Shown one piece after another: positions 51,441 to 61,196 of a DNA stretch of 64,000 nt (the first letter of the stretch is position 1; each line of letters begins with the position of its first letter). Made by a program: the position numbers and the translations under genes. The DNA lies in NCBI RefSeq assembly GCF_014610845.1, contig NZ_JABTCG010000006.1, forward strand, positions 110,386-174,385, read 5' to 3'. The stretch is from Maribacter arenosus. Its GTDB lineage: Bacteria; Bacteroidota; Bacteroidia; Flavobacteriales; Flavobacteriaceae. Under the pieces are notes generated by a model. That model saw nothing but the letters and a program-made list of their open reading frames with translations. It made no database searches and was not told the DNA's origin.

Positions 51441-52900
51441 AGTTACTCAAGGACATATTATATGGAGTTGGACTTACGGCCGTAAGCGGATCGACCAATG
51501 TCAAGATGAACAAACTGTGTTTCGATTCGCGAAATGTTGGTCTAGATGATGTTTTTGTGGCTGTAAGAGGAACCTTGGTAGACGGTCATGATTATATTGA
51601 CAAAGCCATCGCTTCTGGAGCCATAGGAATTATATGTGAATCTATTCCTAAGCAACTGGTCAACGAAGTTACCTATGTTGAGGTTGAAAATGGAAACAAA
51701 GCTTTGGCCATAATGGCTTCCAATTTTTATGGAAATCCATCAAGGAATCTCAAATTGATCGGTATCACCGGGACTAACGGAAAGACTACCATAAGTAGTC
51801 TATTGTACCAATTGTTTAAAAAGGCGGGATTTAAAGTTGGATTGTTATCCACAATTAAAATAATGGTCGATGACAAAGAATATGCCACTAGCCATACAAC
51901 CCCAGATGCCTTGACCATAAATAAGCACCTTAGCCTAATGAATGAAGAAGGTGTTGAGTTTTGTTTTATGGAGGTTAGTTCTCACGGCATTCATCAAAAA
52001 AGAACCGAAGGCTTGGTCTTTGAAGGTGCTGTCTTCACAAACCTTACACATGATCATTTAGATTACCACAAGAGTTTTGCCGAATATCGTGACACAAAGA
52101 AATCATTATTCGACAATTTGTCCAAGAAAGCATTTGCATTGACCAATGTAGATGATAAAAACGGACTGGTAATGCTACAGAATACCAAGGCCAAAAAGTA
52201 TACCTATGCATTGAAGTCCTATGCGGATTACAGGGCTAATATCTTGGAAAATCGATTCGATGGTCAACTCTTGAAGATTGGGGATGATGAATTATGGACA
52301 AAGCTTATAGGGCATTTTAATGCTTATAATGTTTTAGCCATCTATGCCACAGCCGATTTATTGGGATTGGAGAAATTGGAGATCCTTCGTTTGTTGAGTG
52401 AATTGGAAAATGTTGACGGAAGGTTTCAATATTACATATCAAAAGAAAAAATTACGGCTATAGTTGATTATGCCCATACGCCGGACGCTCTAAAAAATGT
52501 ACTCGAGACAATCGGTACATTGAGGACTGGAAATGAAAACGTCATCACCGTTGTGGGGTGTGGTGGCGATAGAGACAAGTCTAAGCGTCCGGTAATGGGC
52601 AATATCGCCTCACAAATGAGTGACAAAGCGATCTTTACTTCGGATAATCCACGTACTGAAACCCCTTCAGTGATTATTGAAGAAATGGAAGCGGGTGTTC
52701 AGCCGCAGAATGTAAGGAAGGTATTATCAATTGAAAATCGAAAACAAGCGATCAAAACGGCATGCCAGTTGGCTATGGCCAAAGACATTATCCTTATTGC
52801 AGGAAAAGGGCATGAATCCTATCAGGAAACCAATGGCAAACGGGTCGATTTTGATGATTTTAAAATAGTAAAGGAAGTACTGAAAAGTTTGGATAAATAA
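51437..52900 (+). CDS. murE: UDP-MurNAc-tripeptide synthetase
   Basis: This 487-residue Mur ligase adds the third residue of the stem peptide. The ATP loop is GITGTNGKTT, and the DNPRTE motif (in TSDNPRTETP) predicts meso-diaminopimelate as substrate, which is usual in Gram-negatives. The middle and C-terminal Mur domains are complete. It starts within the end of ftsI. Confidence 0.95.
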   Translation: MKLLKDILYGVGLTAVSGSTNVKMNKLCFDSRNVGLDDVFVAVRGTLVDGHDYIDKAIASGAIGIICESIPKQLVNEVTYVEVENGNKALAIMASNFYGNPSRNLKLIGITGTNGKTTISSLLYQLFKKAGFKVGLLSTIKIMVDDKEYATSHTTPDALTINKHLSLMNEEGVEFCFMEVSSHGIHQKRTEGLVFEGAVFTNLTHDHLDYHKSFAEYRDTKKSLFDNLSKKAFALTNVDDKNGLVMLQNTKAKKYTYALKSYADYRANILENRFDGQLLKIGDDELWTKLIGHFNAYNVLAIYATADLLGLEKLEILRLLSELENVDGRFQYYISKEKITAIVDYAHTPDALKNVLETIGTLRTGNENVITVVGCGGDRDKSKRPVMGNIASQMSDKAIFTSDNPRTETPSVIIEEMEAGVQPQNVRKVLSIENRKQAIKTACQLAMAKDIILIAGKGHESYQETNGKRVDFDDFKIVKEVLKSLDK

Positions 52901-52921
52901 CGAAAATAAGAAGATCAAGGG

Positions 52922-54142
52922 ATGTTATATTATCTTTTTGAATACTTAGAAAATGAATACCAGGTACCTGGAGCTAGCCTCTTTGGTTTCACAACATTTC
53001 GTGCGGCCATGGCCATCCTTCTTTCATTGATTATTGCCACAGTCTATGGCAAAAAGGTAATCCTTTTGCTTCAACGAAAACAAATTGGGGAAAGAATCCG
53101 TGATTTAGGCCTAGAGGGTCAGGAGCAAAAAGCCGGCACCCCAACCATGGGCGGTTTGATCATCATTATGTCCACCTTGATTCCGGTCCTGTTGTTTGCC
53201 GATATATTGAACATTTATATCATCCTATTAATAGTAACCATCCTTTGGATGGGGACAATTGGTTTTATAGATGATTATATCAAGATATTCAAAAAAGATA
53301 AAAAAGGGCTTAAAGGTAGGTTTAAAATATTAGGGCAAGTCGTTTTGGGCCTTATCGTTGGTGCCACTTTGTACTTTCATCCAGAAGTGACCATGCGCGA
53401 TCATGATAAAAGCACGATTACCGCACGATTTACTGTTGAACAGGTGAAAGGCAAGGATATTAAATCCACGATGACCACGGTTCCTTTTATAAAAAACAAT
53501 GAGTTCGATTATGGTGATCTTATAGCTTGGGCAGGTGATGGCGCTAAGGATTATGTCTGGTTGATATTCATTCCCATGATCATTTTGATCGTTACTGCGG
53601 TTTCCAATGGTGCCAACCTAACCGATGGGATCGATGGCCTGGCCGCAGGAACATCAGCGATAATCGTATTCACCTTGGGTATTTTTTCCTGGGTATCGGG
53701 TAATATCATTTTTTCAGATTATTTAGATATTATGTACATCACAGGGGTAGGTGAATTGCTGGTGTTTGTGACTGCTTTCGTAGGGGCCTTGGTAGGTTTT
53801 TTATGGTACAACGCATTCCCTGCGACAGTATTTATGGGCGATACAGGTAGTTTAACAATTGGTGGTGTAATCGCTGTTATCGCTATAATCATTCGAAAGG
53901 AACTATTGATACCCATCTTATGTGGAATCTTCTTTGCTGAGTCCATTTCTGTAATGTTACAGGTCGGGTATTTTAAATATACTAAGAAAAGATTGGGGGA
54001 AGGCAAACGGATATTCTTAATGGCACCCTTGCATCACCACTATCAAAAAAAAGGATACCACGAAAGTAAAATCGTAACCCGTTTTTGGATTGTAGGAATC
54101 CTTTTGGCGATTATAACGGTTGTGACCCTCAAAGTTCGATAG
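52922..54142 (+). CDS. mraY: Phospho-N-acetylmuramoyl-pentapeptide-transferase
   Basis: This 406-residue multi-span membrane enzyme transfers phospho-MurNAc-pentapeptide to undecaprenyl phosphate, making lipid I. Motifs include [34 protein letters not shown] and the C-terminal [15 protein letters not shown]. It is longer than the E. coli protein (360) because of a hydrophilic insert at about residues 155-200, which is also seen in relatives. It lies in the order murE-mraY-murD. Confidence 0.95.
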   Translation: MLYYLFEYLENEYQVPGASLFGFTTFRAAMAILLSLIIATVYGKKVILLLQRKQIGERIRDLGLEGQEQKAGTPTMGGLIIIMSTLIPVLLFADILNIYIILLIVTILWMGTIGFIDDYIKIFKKDKKGLKGRFKILGQVVLGLIVGATLYFHPEVTMRDHDKSTITARFTVEQVKGKDIKSTMTTVPFIKNNEFDYGDLIAWAGDGAKDYVWLIFIPMIILIVTAVSNGANLTDGIDGLAAGTSAIIVFTLGIFSWVSGNIIFSDYLDIMYITGVGELLVFVTAFVGALVGFLWYNAFPATVFMGDTGSLTIGGVIAVIAIIIRKELLIPILCGIFFAESISVMLQVGYFKYTKKRLGEGKRIFLMAPLHHHYQKKGYHESKIVTRFWIVGILLAIITVVTLKVR

Positions 54143-55477
54143 ATGAAAAGGTTGGTCATCCTTGGTGGAGGGGAGAGTGGTATAGGAACCGCAATATTAG
54201 GATTAAGGAATGGATATGAAGTCTTTGTTTCGGACAAAGGGGAAATAAAGAAGGAGTATAAAAACGTTCTTGGAAATTTTGGGATTAATTGGGAAGAAAA
54301 CAACCATTCTGAGGATAAGGTCCTCAATGCGGATGTGGTAATGAAAAGCCCTGGAATACCTGACTCGATTCCCTTGATTGTTGCAATAAGAAAGAAAGGG
54401 ATACCGGTAATCTCCGAGATTGAATTCGCATCAAAATATACCGATGCAAGAATCATAGGAATAACCGGGAGTAATGGCAAAACGACCACCACCATGCTTA
54501 CCAACCACATTTTGGTCGAAGGCGGATTAAGTGTGGGAATGGCTGGAAATATTGGGGATAGTTTCGCCAAGATGGTGGCCGAAAATGATTTTGAAAACTA
54601 TGTTTTGGAAATAAGCAGTTTTCAGTTGGATGGTATTGTTGATTTTAAACCACATATAGCGATCATAACTAATATTACCCCGGACCATCTAGATCGGTAC
54701 GATTACAAATTTGAAAGGTATGTAGCTTCTAAGTTTCGGATTGCAGAGAACCAATCTGCTGAAGATTACCTCATTTATGATGCCGATGATACCGTAATCG
54801 TGGATTGGTTGGAAAAGCACCCGGTTAAATCCCAGTTAATGCCATTTTCAATTCAACAGGAATTGGAGCAAGGGGCATTCTTGAAGAACAATAAAATAAT
54901 AATAAAGATTAATAACGAGACCATAGAAATGACAACAAGCGCACTGGCACTGGAAGGAAAACATAATTTAAAGAATACTATGGCCGCTTCAACTGCGGCA
55001 AAGCTCATTGGAATTCGAAAGGAAACCATACGGGAAAGTATTGCCAATTTCCAGGGGGCCGAACATCGGTTAGAAAAAGTGTTGAAGATTCAACATGTGC
55101 TCTATGTTAACGATTCAAAAGCCACAAATGTGAATGCCACGTATTATGCGCTTGATAGCATGAGCGCACCAACGGTATGGATTGTTGGGGGTGTTGATAA
55201 GGGGAATAATTACAAGGAATTGATGCCTTTGGTTCGCGAAAAGGTAAAGGCTATTATTTGTTTGGGAACAGATAATTCAAAGATTGTCGATGCCTTTGGA
55301 AATGTCGTCGACTTGCTGGTTGAAACTTATGCTATGGAAGAAGCGGTTAAGGTGGCATACAAAATTGCCGAACGTGGCGATATCGTTTTGCTCTCGCCTG
55401 CATGCGCAAGTTTTGACCTTTTCAAGAATTATGAAGACAGGGGAAATCAATTTAAAGAAGCGATTAAAAATTTATAG
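54143..55477 (+). CDS. murD: UDP-MurNAc-alanine D-glutamate ligase
   Basis: This 444-residue Mur ligase adds D-Glu to UDP-MurNAc-Ala. It has the N-terminal GGGESGIGTA, the ATP loop GITGSNGKTTT, the conserved HLDRYDY region and NDSKATN. It starts directly after the mraY stop. Confidence 0.95.
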   Translation: MKRLVILGGGESGIGTAILGLRNGYEVFVSDKGEIKKEYKNVLGNFGINWEENNHSEDKVLNADVVMKSPGIPDSIPLIVAIRKKGIPVISEIEFASKYTDARIIGITGSNGKTTTTMLTNHILVEGGLSVGMAGNIGDSFAKMVAENDFENYVLEISSFQLDGIVDFKPHIAIITNITPDHLDRYDYKFERYVASKFRIAENQSAEDYLIYDADDTVIVDWLEKHPVKSQLMPFSIQQELEQGAFLKNNKIIIKINNETIEMTTSALALEGKHNLKNTMAASTAAKLIGIRKETIRESIANFQGAEHRLEKVLKIQHVLYVNDSKATNVNATYYALDSMSAPTVWIVGGVDKGNNYKELMPLVREKVKAIICLGTDNSKIVDAFGNVVDLLVETYAMEEAVKVAYKIAERGDIVLLSPACASFDLFKNYEDRGNQFKEAIKNL

Positions 55478-55479
55478 AA

Positions 55480-56679
55480 GTGTTGAATTTCTTTAAAAAT
55501 ATCGAAGGGGATAAAGCCATTTGGGCCGTTGTGGCACTTTTGGCCTTGTTTTCGTTTTTGCCGGTGTATAGCGCCAGTAGTAATTTGGTGTATGTAGTGG
55601 GCCATGGCACTACAAGCGGACATTTGGTAAAACATGCCTTTCTATTGTTTTTAGGGTTCGGCATCATTTACGGGGTACATAAAATCCCGGTCCATTTTTT
55701 TAAGGGCTTATCCTTGATAGCGATGCCCATTGTATTGGTATTGCTAATATTCACACTTGCCCAAGGTACCACCGTTGATGGCGCCAATGCCAGTAGATGG
55801 ATTCGTCTTCCATTGGTCGGTATCACCTTTCAAACGTCCAATTTGGCGGCAGTGGTATTGATGATCTATGTTGCAAGATATTTAACAAAGATAAAAGACG
55901 ATGACATAACCTTCAAAGAAAGTATTCTGCCACTTTGGATGCCCGTATTTTTTGTGATCGTACTTATACTACCTGCTAACTTTTCAACGGCGGCTATCAT
56001 ATTTTCAATGGTATTGTTGCTCTGTTTTTTAGGAGGATATCCCATAAAATATTTGTTGGGCATTGTGGGGACGGGATTATTGTGTCTTACGTTGTTCGTG
56101 TTAACTGCCAAGGCTGCACCAGATCTATTCCCCAATAGAGTGGATACATGGATCAGCCGCATAGAAAATTTCGCTAACCCTGAAGATACAGAGGCCGATT
56201 ACCAAATAGAACGGGCTAAAATAGCAGTCGTTTCTGGGGGTATAGTTGGGAAGGGAGCCGGGAAAAGTGTTCAAAAGAACTTTTTGCCCCAGAGTTCATC
56301 CGATTTCATCTATGCCATAATCGTTGAGGAATATGGGTTGGTCGGCGGCTTTGTGCTTATGTTTTTCTATCTGTTACTGTTGTTCCGTATTGTGGTAGTA
56401 GCCAATGGTAGTCGAAGCGTATTCGGTAAACTATTGGTGTTGGGTGTGGGTTTGCCTATTGTTTTTCAAGCCTTGATAAATATGGCAGTGGCTGTTGAGT
56501 TGTTCCCTGTTACGGGCCAAACCTTACCATTGATCAGTAGTGGAGGTACCTCAAGCTGGATGACCTGTTTGGCAATTGGGATTATTTTGAGCGCCAGCCG
56601 AAAGAGTGAAATTTTGAAGAAAAATGAGCATGAAATTGATGATACGAATCCATTAGAAGTATTGAGTGGGCAATTATAG
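55480..56679 (+). CDS. ftsW: Septal peptidoglycan glycosyltransferase FtsW
   Basis: This 399-residue SEDS-family membrane protein has about ten spans. Key segments are SASRWI-like NASRWIRLP, the [38 protein letters not shown] region and [11 protein letters not shown]. It polymerises glycan strands with FtsI. The start codon is GTG at 55480, two bases after the murD stop. Its end overlaps murG by 14 bp. Confidence 0.94.
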   Translation: MLNFFKNIEGDKAIWAVVALLALFSFLPVYSASSNLVYVVGHGTTSGHLVKHAFLLFLGFGIIYGVHKIPVHFFKGLSLIAMPIVLVLLIFTLAQGTTVDGANASRWIRLPLVGITFQTSNLAAVVLMIYVARYLTKIKDDDITFKESILPLWMPVFFVIVLILPANFSTAAIIFSMVLLLCFLGGYPIKYLLGIVGTGLLCLTLFVLTAKAAPDLFPNRVDTWISRIENFANPEDTEADYQIERAKIAVVSGGIVGKGAGKSVQKNFLPQSSSDFIYAIIVEEYGLVGGFVLMFFYLLLLFRIVVVANGSRSVFGKLLVLGVGLPIVFQALINMAVAVELFPVTGQTLPLISSGGTSSWMTCLAIGIILSASRKSEILKKNEHEIDDTNPLEVLSGQL

Positions 56680-57757
56680 GTTTATACTATCTGGGGGTGG
56701 CACTGGAGGACATATTTATCCAGCGATCGCCATAGCGAACGAATTGAAAAAAAGACATCCGAATGCTGAGTTTCTTTTTGTCGGTGCCAAAGATAGGATG
56801 GAGATGGAGAAAGTTCCACAGGCTGGGTATAAGATTGAAGGATTATGGATTTCAGGGTTACAAAGGAAACTTACCCTTAAAAATTTATTGTTTCCGATTA
56901 AACTGATAAGTAGTTTGTTAAAAGCCGGTAAAATAGTGTCAAAGTTCAAACCCCATGCGGTCATAGGTACAGGGGGGTTCGCTAGTGGGCCGTTATTAAG
57001 GATGGCTTCTGGTAGGGGTATACCCTGTGTGTTACAAGAACAAAACTCCTATGCCGGGATAACGAATAAATTATTAAAGGACAGGGTGGCCAAAATATGT
57101 GTGGCCTATGATGGTATGGAGGCTTTTTTCCCATTGGATAAAATAGTTAAAACAGGCAATCCTGTTCGCGGGGATTTGGTGACCATGGGGGCTGATAAAA
57201 ATGTGGCTTTAGACTTTTTTGGGTTGAGTACAAACAAGCCAACACTATTGGTGTTGGGCGGAAGCCTGGGAGCTCGAAGAATCAACCAATTGATTGAGGA
57301 AAAATTGGGTTATTTCAAAGGTCATGGTATTCAACTCATTTGGCAATGTGGGAAACTCTATTTTGAGGAATATAAAAAGTACGATTCAAAAGAGGTGAAA
57401 GTCCTTGATTTCTTGAACAGAATGGATTATGCCTATACGGCAAGTGATTTAATTATATCACGGGCAGGTGCGAGTTCGGTATCTGAACTTTGCATTGTGG
57501 GGAAACCGGTAATTTTCATACCATCGCCCAATGTGGCCGAAGACCATCAAACAAAAAATGCCATGGCATTGGTGAAAGAAAATGCCGCTTTAATGGTCAA
57601 GGAAAAAGATCTGGATAATGACTTTGAAAAGATTTTCACAAAGGTATTCCAATCCGAGGCAAATCAAAATCAACTGGCTATGAACATCAAGAAATTGGCC
57701 ATGCCAAATGCCACCGTGGCCATTGTTGACGAAATTGAAAAATTATTATCAAAATAA
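56666..57757 (+). CDS. murG: UDP-GlcNAc:undecaprenyl-PP-MurNAc-pentapeptide GlcNAc transferase
   Basis: This 363-residue GT28 enzyme makes lipid II. The N-terminal [11 protein letters not shown] loop, [13 protein letters not shown] and the C-terminal [12 protein letters not shown] and [11 protein letters not shown] motifs identify it. The likely start is GTG at 56666, which lies within the end of ftsW and implies coupling. Confidence 0.95.
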   Translation: MGNYRFILSGGGTGGHIYPAIAIANELKKRHPNAEFLFVGAKDRMEMEKVPQAGYKIEGLWISGLQRKLTLKNLLFPIKLISSLLKAGKIVSKFKPHAVIGTGGFASGPLLRMASGRGIPCVLQEQNSYAGITNKLLKDRVAKICVAYDGMEAFFPLDKIVKTGNPVRGDLVTMGADKNVALDFFGLSTNKPTLLVLGGSLGARRINQLIEEKLGYFKGHGIQLIWQCGKLYFEEYKKYDSKEVKVLDFLNRMDYAYTASDLIISRAGASSVSELCIVGKPVIFIPSPNVAEDHQTKNAMALVKENAALMVKEKDLDNDFEKIFTKVFQSEANQNQLAMNIKKLAMPNATVAIVDEIEKLLSK

Positions 57758-59110
57758 ATGAATATCAAGGACATACATAACGTTTATTTCATTGGCATCG
57801 GCGGTATAGGTATGTCCGCCCTTGCACGTTATTTTAAGTTCATTGATAAAAATGTAGCTGGGTATGATAAAACACCTACTCCCCTTACCGAGGAACTGGC
57901 CGAAATGGGAATAGATATTCATTATGTAGATGATATTAAGGCAATTGAAAGTGTTTTTATGAATTCCCGGAATACCTTAGTGGTGTACACCCCTGCCGTA
58001 CCAAAAAGTCATTCTGAATACCAATATTTTGAACAGCACGGATTTGAGGTAAAAAAACGCTCGGAGGTACTGGGAATCGTTACTAAGGACTCCTTCTGTT
58101 TTGCAGTTGCTGGTACCCATGGCAAAACCACTACGTCAAGTATCCTAGCGCATTTGCTCAATGAGACTGGCACTCCACTTACTGCATTCCTAGGGGGTAT
58201 CTCTGAAGATTTCAATAGTAACTTTTTGTTCAAGGGTGACGCATTTTCGGTGGTCGAAGCCGATGAATATGACCGTTCCTTTTTACGACTTTACCCTAAT
58301 GTGGCCTGTATAACTTCAATGGATGCCGATCATTTGGATATTTACGGTACCGACGATGAATTGGTAAAGTCATTCAAGGAATTTGCAAATAAGTTGCAGC
58401 CTGATGGAAAACTATTTATACGCAATGGTTTGCCCCTACAAGGAATAACTTATGGCATTGAAGATGATTCGGATTTTTGCATTCAAAACCTGGAAATCGA
58501 GAAAGGCACCTATATTTTTGATTTGTGTACGCCTAAAACAACCCTAAAAGGGGTTAGGTTCAATAAGCCAGGTAAGCACAACTTACTCAACGGACTGGTC
58601 GCTTTTGCCATGGCGATAGAAGCTGGTTCCCCTCTTGATCACCTGGTTAAAGGCTTGGAAACTTTTAAGGGGGTAGAGCGAAGATTCTCTTATATGATCA
58701 AGAACGACAATTTAGTGTTCATTGATGACTATGCACATCATCCTACTGAAATAAATGCGGTTTTTGATGCCATTTCGGAAATGTATCCCAATAAAAAGGT
58801 GCTGGCCGTTTTTCAACCCCATCTATTTTCGAGGACTAGGGATTTTGCCGGTGCATTTGCGAAAAGTTTATCAAATTTCGATAGTGTGGTATTGTTGGAT
58901 ATCTATCCTGCGAGGGAAGAACCAATAGAAGGAATCACTTCTTCATGGTTGCTCGATATGATCGATAACCCGAATAAAAAAATAGTCGATAAATCGAACC
59001 TTATTCATGAGATCAAAGCACAAGCCCCTGACGTTTTAGTGACTATGGGTGCTGGGGATATTGGTTTAGAAGTATCAAAAATTAAAAAAGAACTGGAACA
59101 TGCGAATTAA
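57758..59110 (+). CDS. murC: UDP-MurNAc-L-alanine ligase
   Basis: This 450-residue Mur ligase adds L-Ala to UDP-MurNAc. It has GIGGIGMSALARYF, the ATP loop AGTHGKTTTSS, VEADEYDRSFL and IDDYAHHPTEI. It overlaps ftsQ by 11 bp. No murB or ddl is present between murC and ftsQ, as is usual in flavobacteria. Confidence 0.95.
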   Translation: MNIKDIHNVYFIGIGGIGMSALARYFKFIDKNVAGYDKTPTPLTEELAEMGIDIHYVDDIKAIESVFMNSRNTLVVYTPAVPKSHSEYQYFEQHGFEVKKRSEVLGIVTKDSFCFAVAGTHGKTTTSSILAHLLNETGTPLTAFLGGISEDFNSNFLFKGDAFSVVEADEYDRSFLRLYPNVACITSMDADHLDIYGTDDELVKSFKEFANKLQPDGKLFIRNGLPLQGITYGIEDDSDFCIQNLEIEKGTYIFDLCTPKTTLKGVRFNKPGKHNLLNGLVAFAMAIEAGSPLDHLVKGLETFKGVERRFSYMIKNDNLVFIDDYAHHPTEINAVFDAISEMYPNKKVLAVFQPHLFSRTRDFAGAFAKSLSNFDSVVLLDIYPAREEPIEGITSSWLLDMIDNPNKKIVDKSNLIHEIKAQAPDVLVTMGAGDIGLEVSKIKKELEHAN

Positions 59111-59819
59111 TTGGAATTATTTAAAGTTGCTAGCCCTATTATTGGTGATTTCAGGGCTGTATGCATTTTCTAACCATAGAAGTGAACGTAAATCGGTCAA
59201 CGGTCTTAATATAGAATTCGTTGGGGACCAGAATCTTTACATCACACAAAGCATGGTTAATAAATTGTTAATACAAAATTATGGTCCCCTAACAAATGTG
59301 CCTAAAGAAAAATTAGTTTTGAATACTATAGAGAAGGTCATTGAGGCCAATGAAATGGTGAAAAGTGCCCAAGTATATCTTACTGTAAACGGAGAGCTTA
59401 CGTCGAAAATCGTTCAACGTAAGCCAATCGGACGAATTGAGGGGAATTCTAAGTTTTATCTTGATGAAGATGGAAAACGCATGCCATTTTCAATGAGTCA
59501 TTCTGCCAGGGTTCCAATAATCACGGGCAAGGTTACGGGTAAAAGTCTTGAGGATGTTTATGAAATATTAAAGTACATAAACAAAGATGATTTCTTGCGG
59601 AAAAACGTGATCGGTATTCATATCGAGGATGTAGATAAATACCAATTGAAGTTTAGAATGGAACAGTTTGTTGTGTATTTGGGCGGGGCAGATAATTTGG
59701 AGAAGAAATTCAACAATTTTAAGGCATTTTATACAAAGGCGAACAAGGATGAAACCTTGGAACAATATAATGTTGTTAGCCTAGAATTTAATAATCAAGT
59801 AGTGTGCACCAAAATATAA
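59100..59819 (+). CDS. ftsQ: Cell division protein FtsQ
   Basis: This 239-residue bitopic protein has one membrane span near the start (LKLLALLLVISGLYAFS), a POTRA-like segment (residues about 35-110) and a beta domain. It links FtsL/FtsB to other divisome proteins. Sequence similarity is weak, and position between murC and ftsA supports the call. Confidence 0.88.
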   Translation: MRINWNYLKLLALLLVISGLYAFSNHRSERKSVNGLNIEFVGDQNLYITQSMVNKLLIQNYGPLTNVPKEKLVLNTIEKVIEANEMVKSAQVYLTVNGELTSKIVQRKPIGRIEGNSKFYLDEDGKRMPFSMSHSARVPIITGKVTGKSLEDVYEILKYINKDDFLRKNVIGIHIEDVDKYQLKFRMEQFVVYLGGADNLEKKFNNFKAFYTKANKDETLEQYNVVSLEFNNQVVCTKI

Positions 59820-59822
59820 TTA

Positions 59823-61148
59823 ATGATGGAACAAGGTAAATATTCAGTTGGTTTAGATATTGGAACTACCAAGATAGTGGCCATAATCGGTAAGGAAAAC
59901 GAATATGGAAAGATTGAAATATTGGGTATCGGTCGATCAAAAAGTTTGGGTGTGCACAGGGGTGTGGTCAATAATATTACACAAACGATAAAGTCGATCC
60001 AACAAGCGGTTGAAGAGGCCGAGATCAATTCGGGTTTAAAGATCGGTTCCGTTGTAGTCGGCATTGCCGGGCAGCACATCCGTAGTCTACAGCATAGCGA
60101 TTATATCACAAGGGCTGATGCCGAGGAAGTAATCAATGAGGATGATCTCGACAGACTTTGTAATCAAGTTTACAAATTGGTAATGCTTCCTGGGGAGGAA
60201 ATAATCCACGTACTACCTCAGGAGTATAAGGTAGACGGACAGGCCGAGATCAAAGAGCCCATAGGAATGTATGGCGGAAGATTGGAGGCCAATTTTCATG
60301 TCGTAGTTGGTCAGGTTTCCTCGATTAAGAATGTTGGGAGGTGTATTAAGAGTGCCGGATTGGATTTAGGCAAAATCACACTGGAACCTTTGGCATCCTC
60401 CGATGCCGTTTTGAGTCAGGAAGAAAAAGAAGCCGGGGTTGCATTGATCGATATAGGTGGGGGCACCACGGATTTGGCAATTTTCAAGGATGGCATCATT
60501 AGGCATACTGCGGTCATCCCTTTTGGTGGAGGTGTAATAACCGACGACATAAAAGAAGGTTGTTCCATAATCGAAAAACAGGCGGAGTTATTGAAAATCA
60601 AATTTGGATCGGCTTGGCCTGGAGAGAATAAGGACAATGAGATTGTATCCATTCCCGGTTTAAGAGGTCGTGAACCCAAGGAAATCAGCCTAAAAAACCT
60701 TTCTAAGATCATACATGCGAGGGTTGTGGAGATTATTGAACAGGTGTATGTTGAAATTAAAAACTATGGGCACGAAGAGCAAAAGAAAAAATTGATCGCA
60801 GGTATTGTTCTTACAGGAGGAGGTAGTCAGTTAAAGCACTTAAAACAATTGGTGGAATACATAACCGGAATGGATACCAGAATAGGATATCCCAATGAAC
60901 ATTTGGCTGGAGATTCCGATGAGGAGGTTGCAAGTCCTTTATATGCAACAGCTGTTGGATTGCTCATGAATGCCGTTAAGAATAGCAGTAAGGAAGTAGT
61001 GACCCAGAAAGCGGAAGCACATGAAGAAATGGCGTATGCAGAACATGACGAATTTAAGTCAGGTACCAAGGTCCAAAAAAGAGAGCGAAAATCAGTATTT
61101 GATAAATGGTCCGAAAAATTGAAGGATTTCTTGGATAACGCCGAATAG
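59823..61148 (+). CDS. ftsA: Cell division protein FtsA
   Basis: This 441-residue actin-like ATPase anchors FtsZ to the membrane. Phosphate loops GLDIGTTKIVAI and IGGGTTDLAIF are present, with the FtsA-specific domain 1C between them. The C-terminus ends with a basic amphipathic helix (SVFDKWSEKLKDFL), as needed for membrane binding. Two adjacent ATG codons (59823 and 59826) are possible starts. It precedes ftsZ by 48 bp. Confidence 0.94.
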   Translation: MMEQGKYSVGLDIGTTKIVAIIGKENEYGKIEILGIGRSKSLGVHRGVVNNITQTIKSIQQAVEEAEINSGLKIGSVVVGIAGQHIRSLQHSDYITRADAEEVINEDDLDRLCNQVYKLVMLPGEEIIHVLPQEYKVDGQAEIKEPIGMYGGRLEANFHVVVGQVSSIKNVGRCIKSAGLDLGKITLEPLASSDAVLSQEEKEAGVALIDIGGGTTDLAIFKDGIIRHTAVIPFGGGVITDDIKEGCSIIEKQAELLKIKFGSAWPGENKDNEIVSIPGLRGREPKEISLKNLSKIIHARVVEIIEQVYVEIKNYGHEEQKKKLIAGIVLTGGGSQLKHLKQLVEYITGMDTRIGYPNEHLAGDSDEEVASPLYATAVGLLMNAVKNSSKEVVTQKAEAHEEMAYAEHDEFKSGTKVQKRERKSVFDKWSEKLKDFLDNAE

Positions 61149-61196
61149 ATAGCGCATAAAATATAAACACGTATAAGAACCAGTAATTTAAACAGT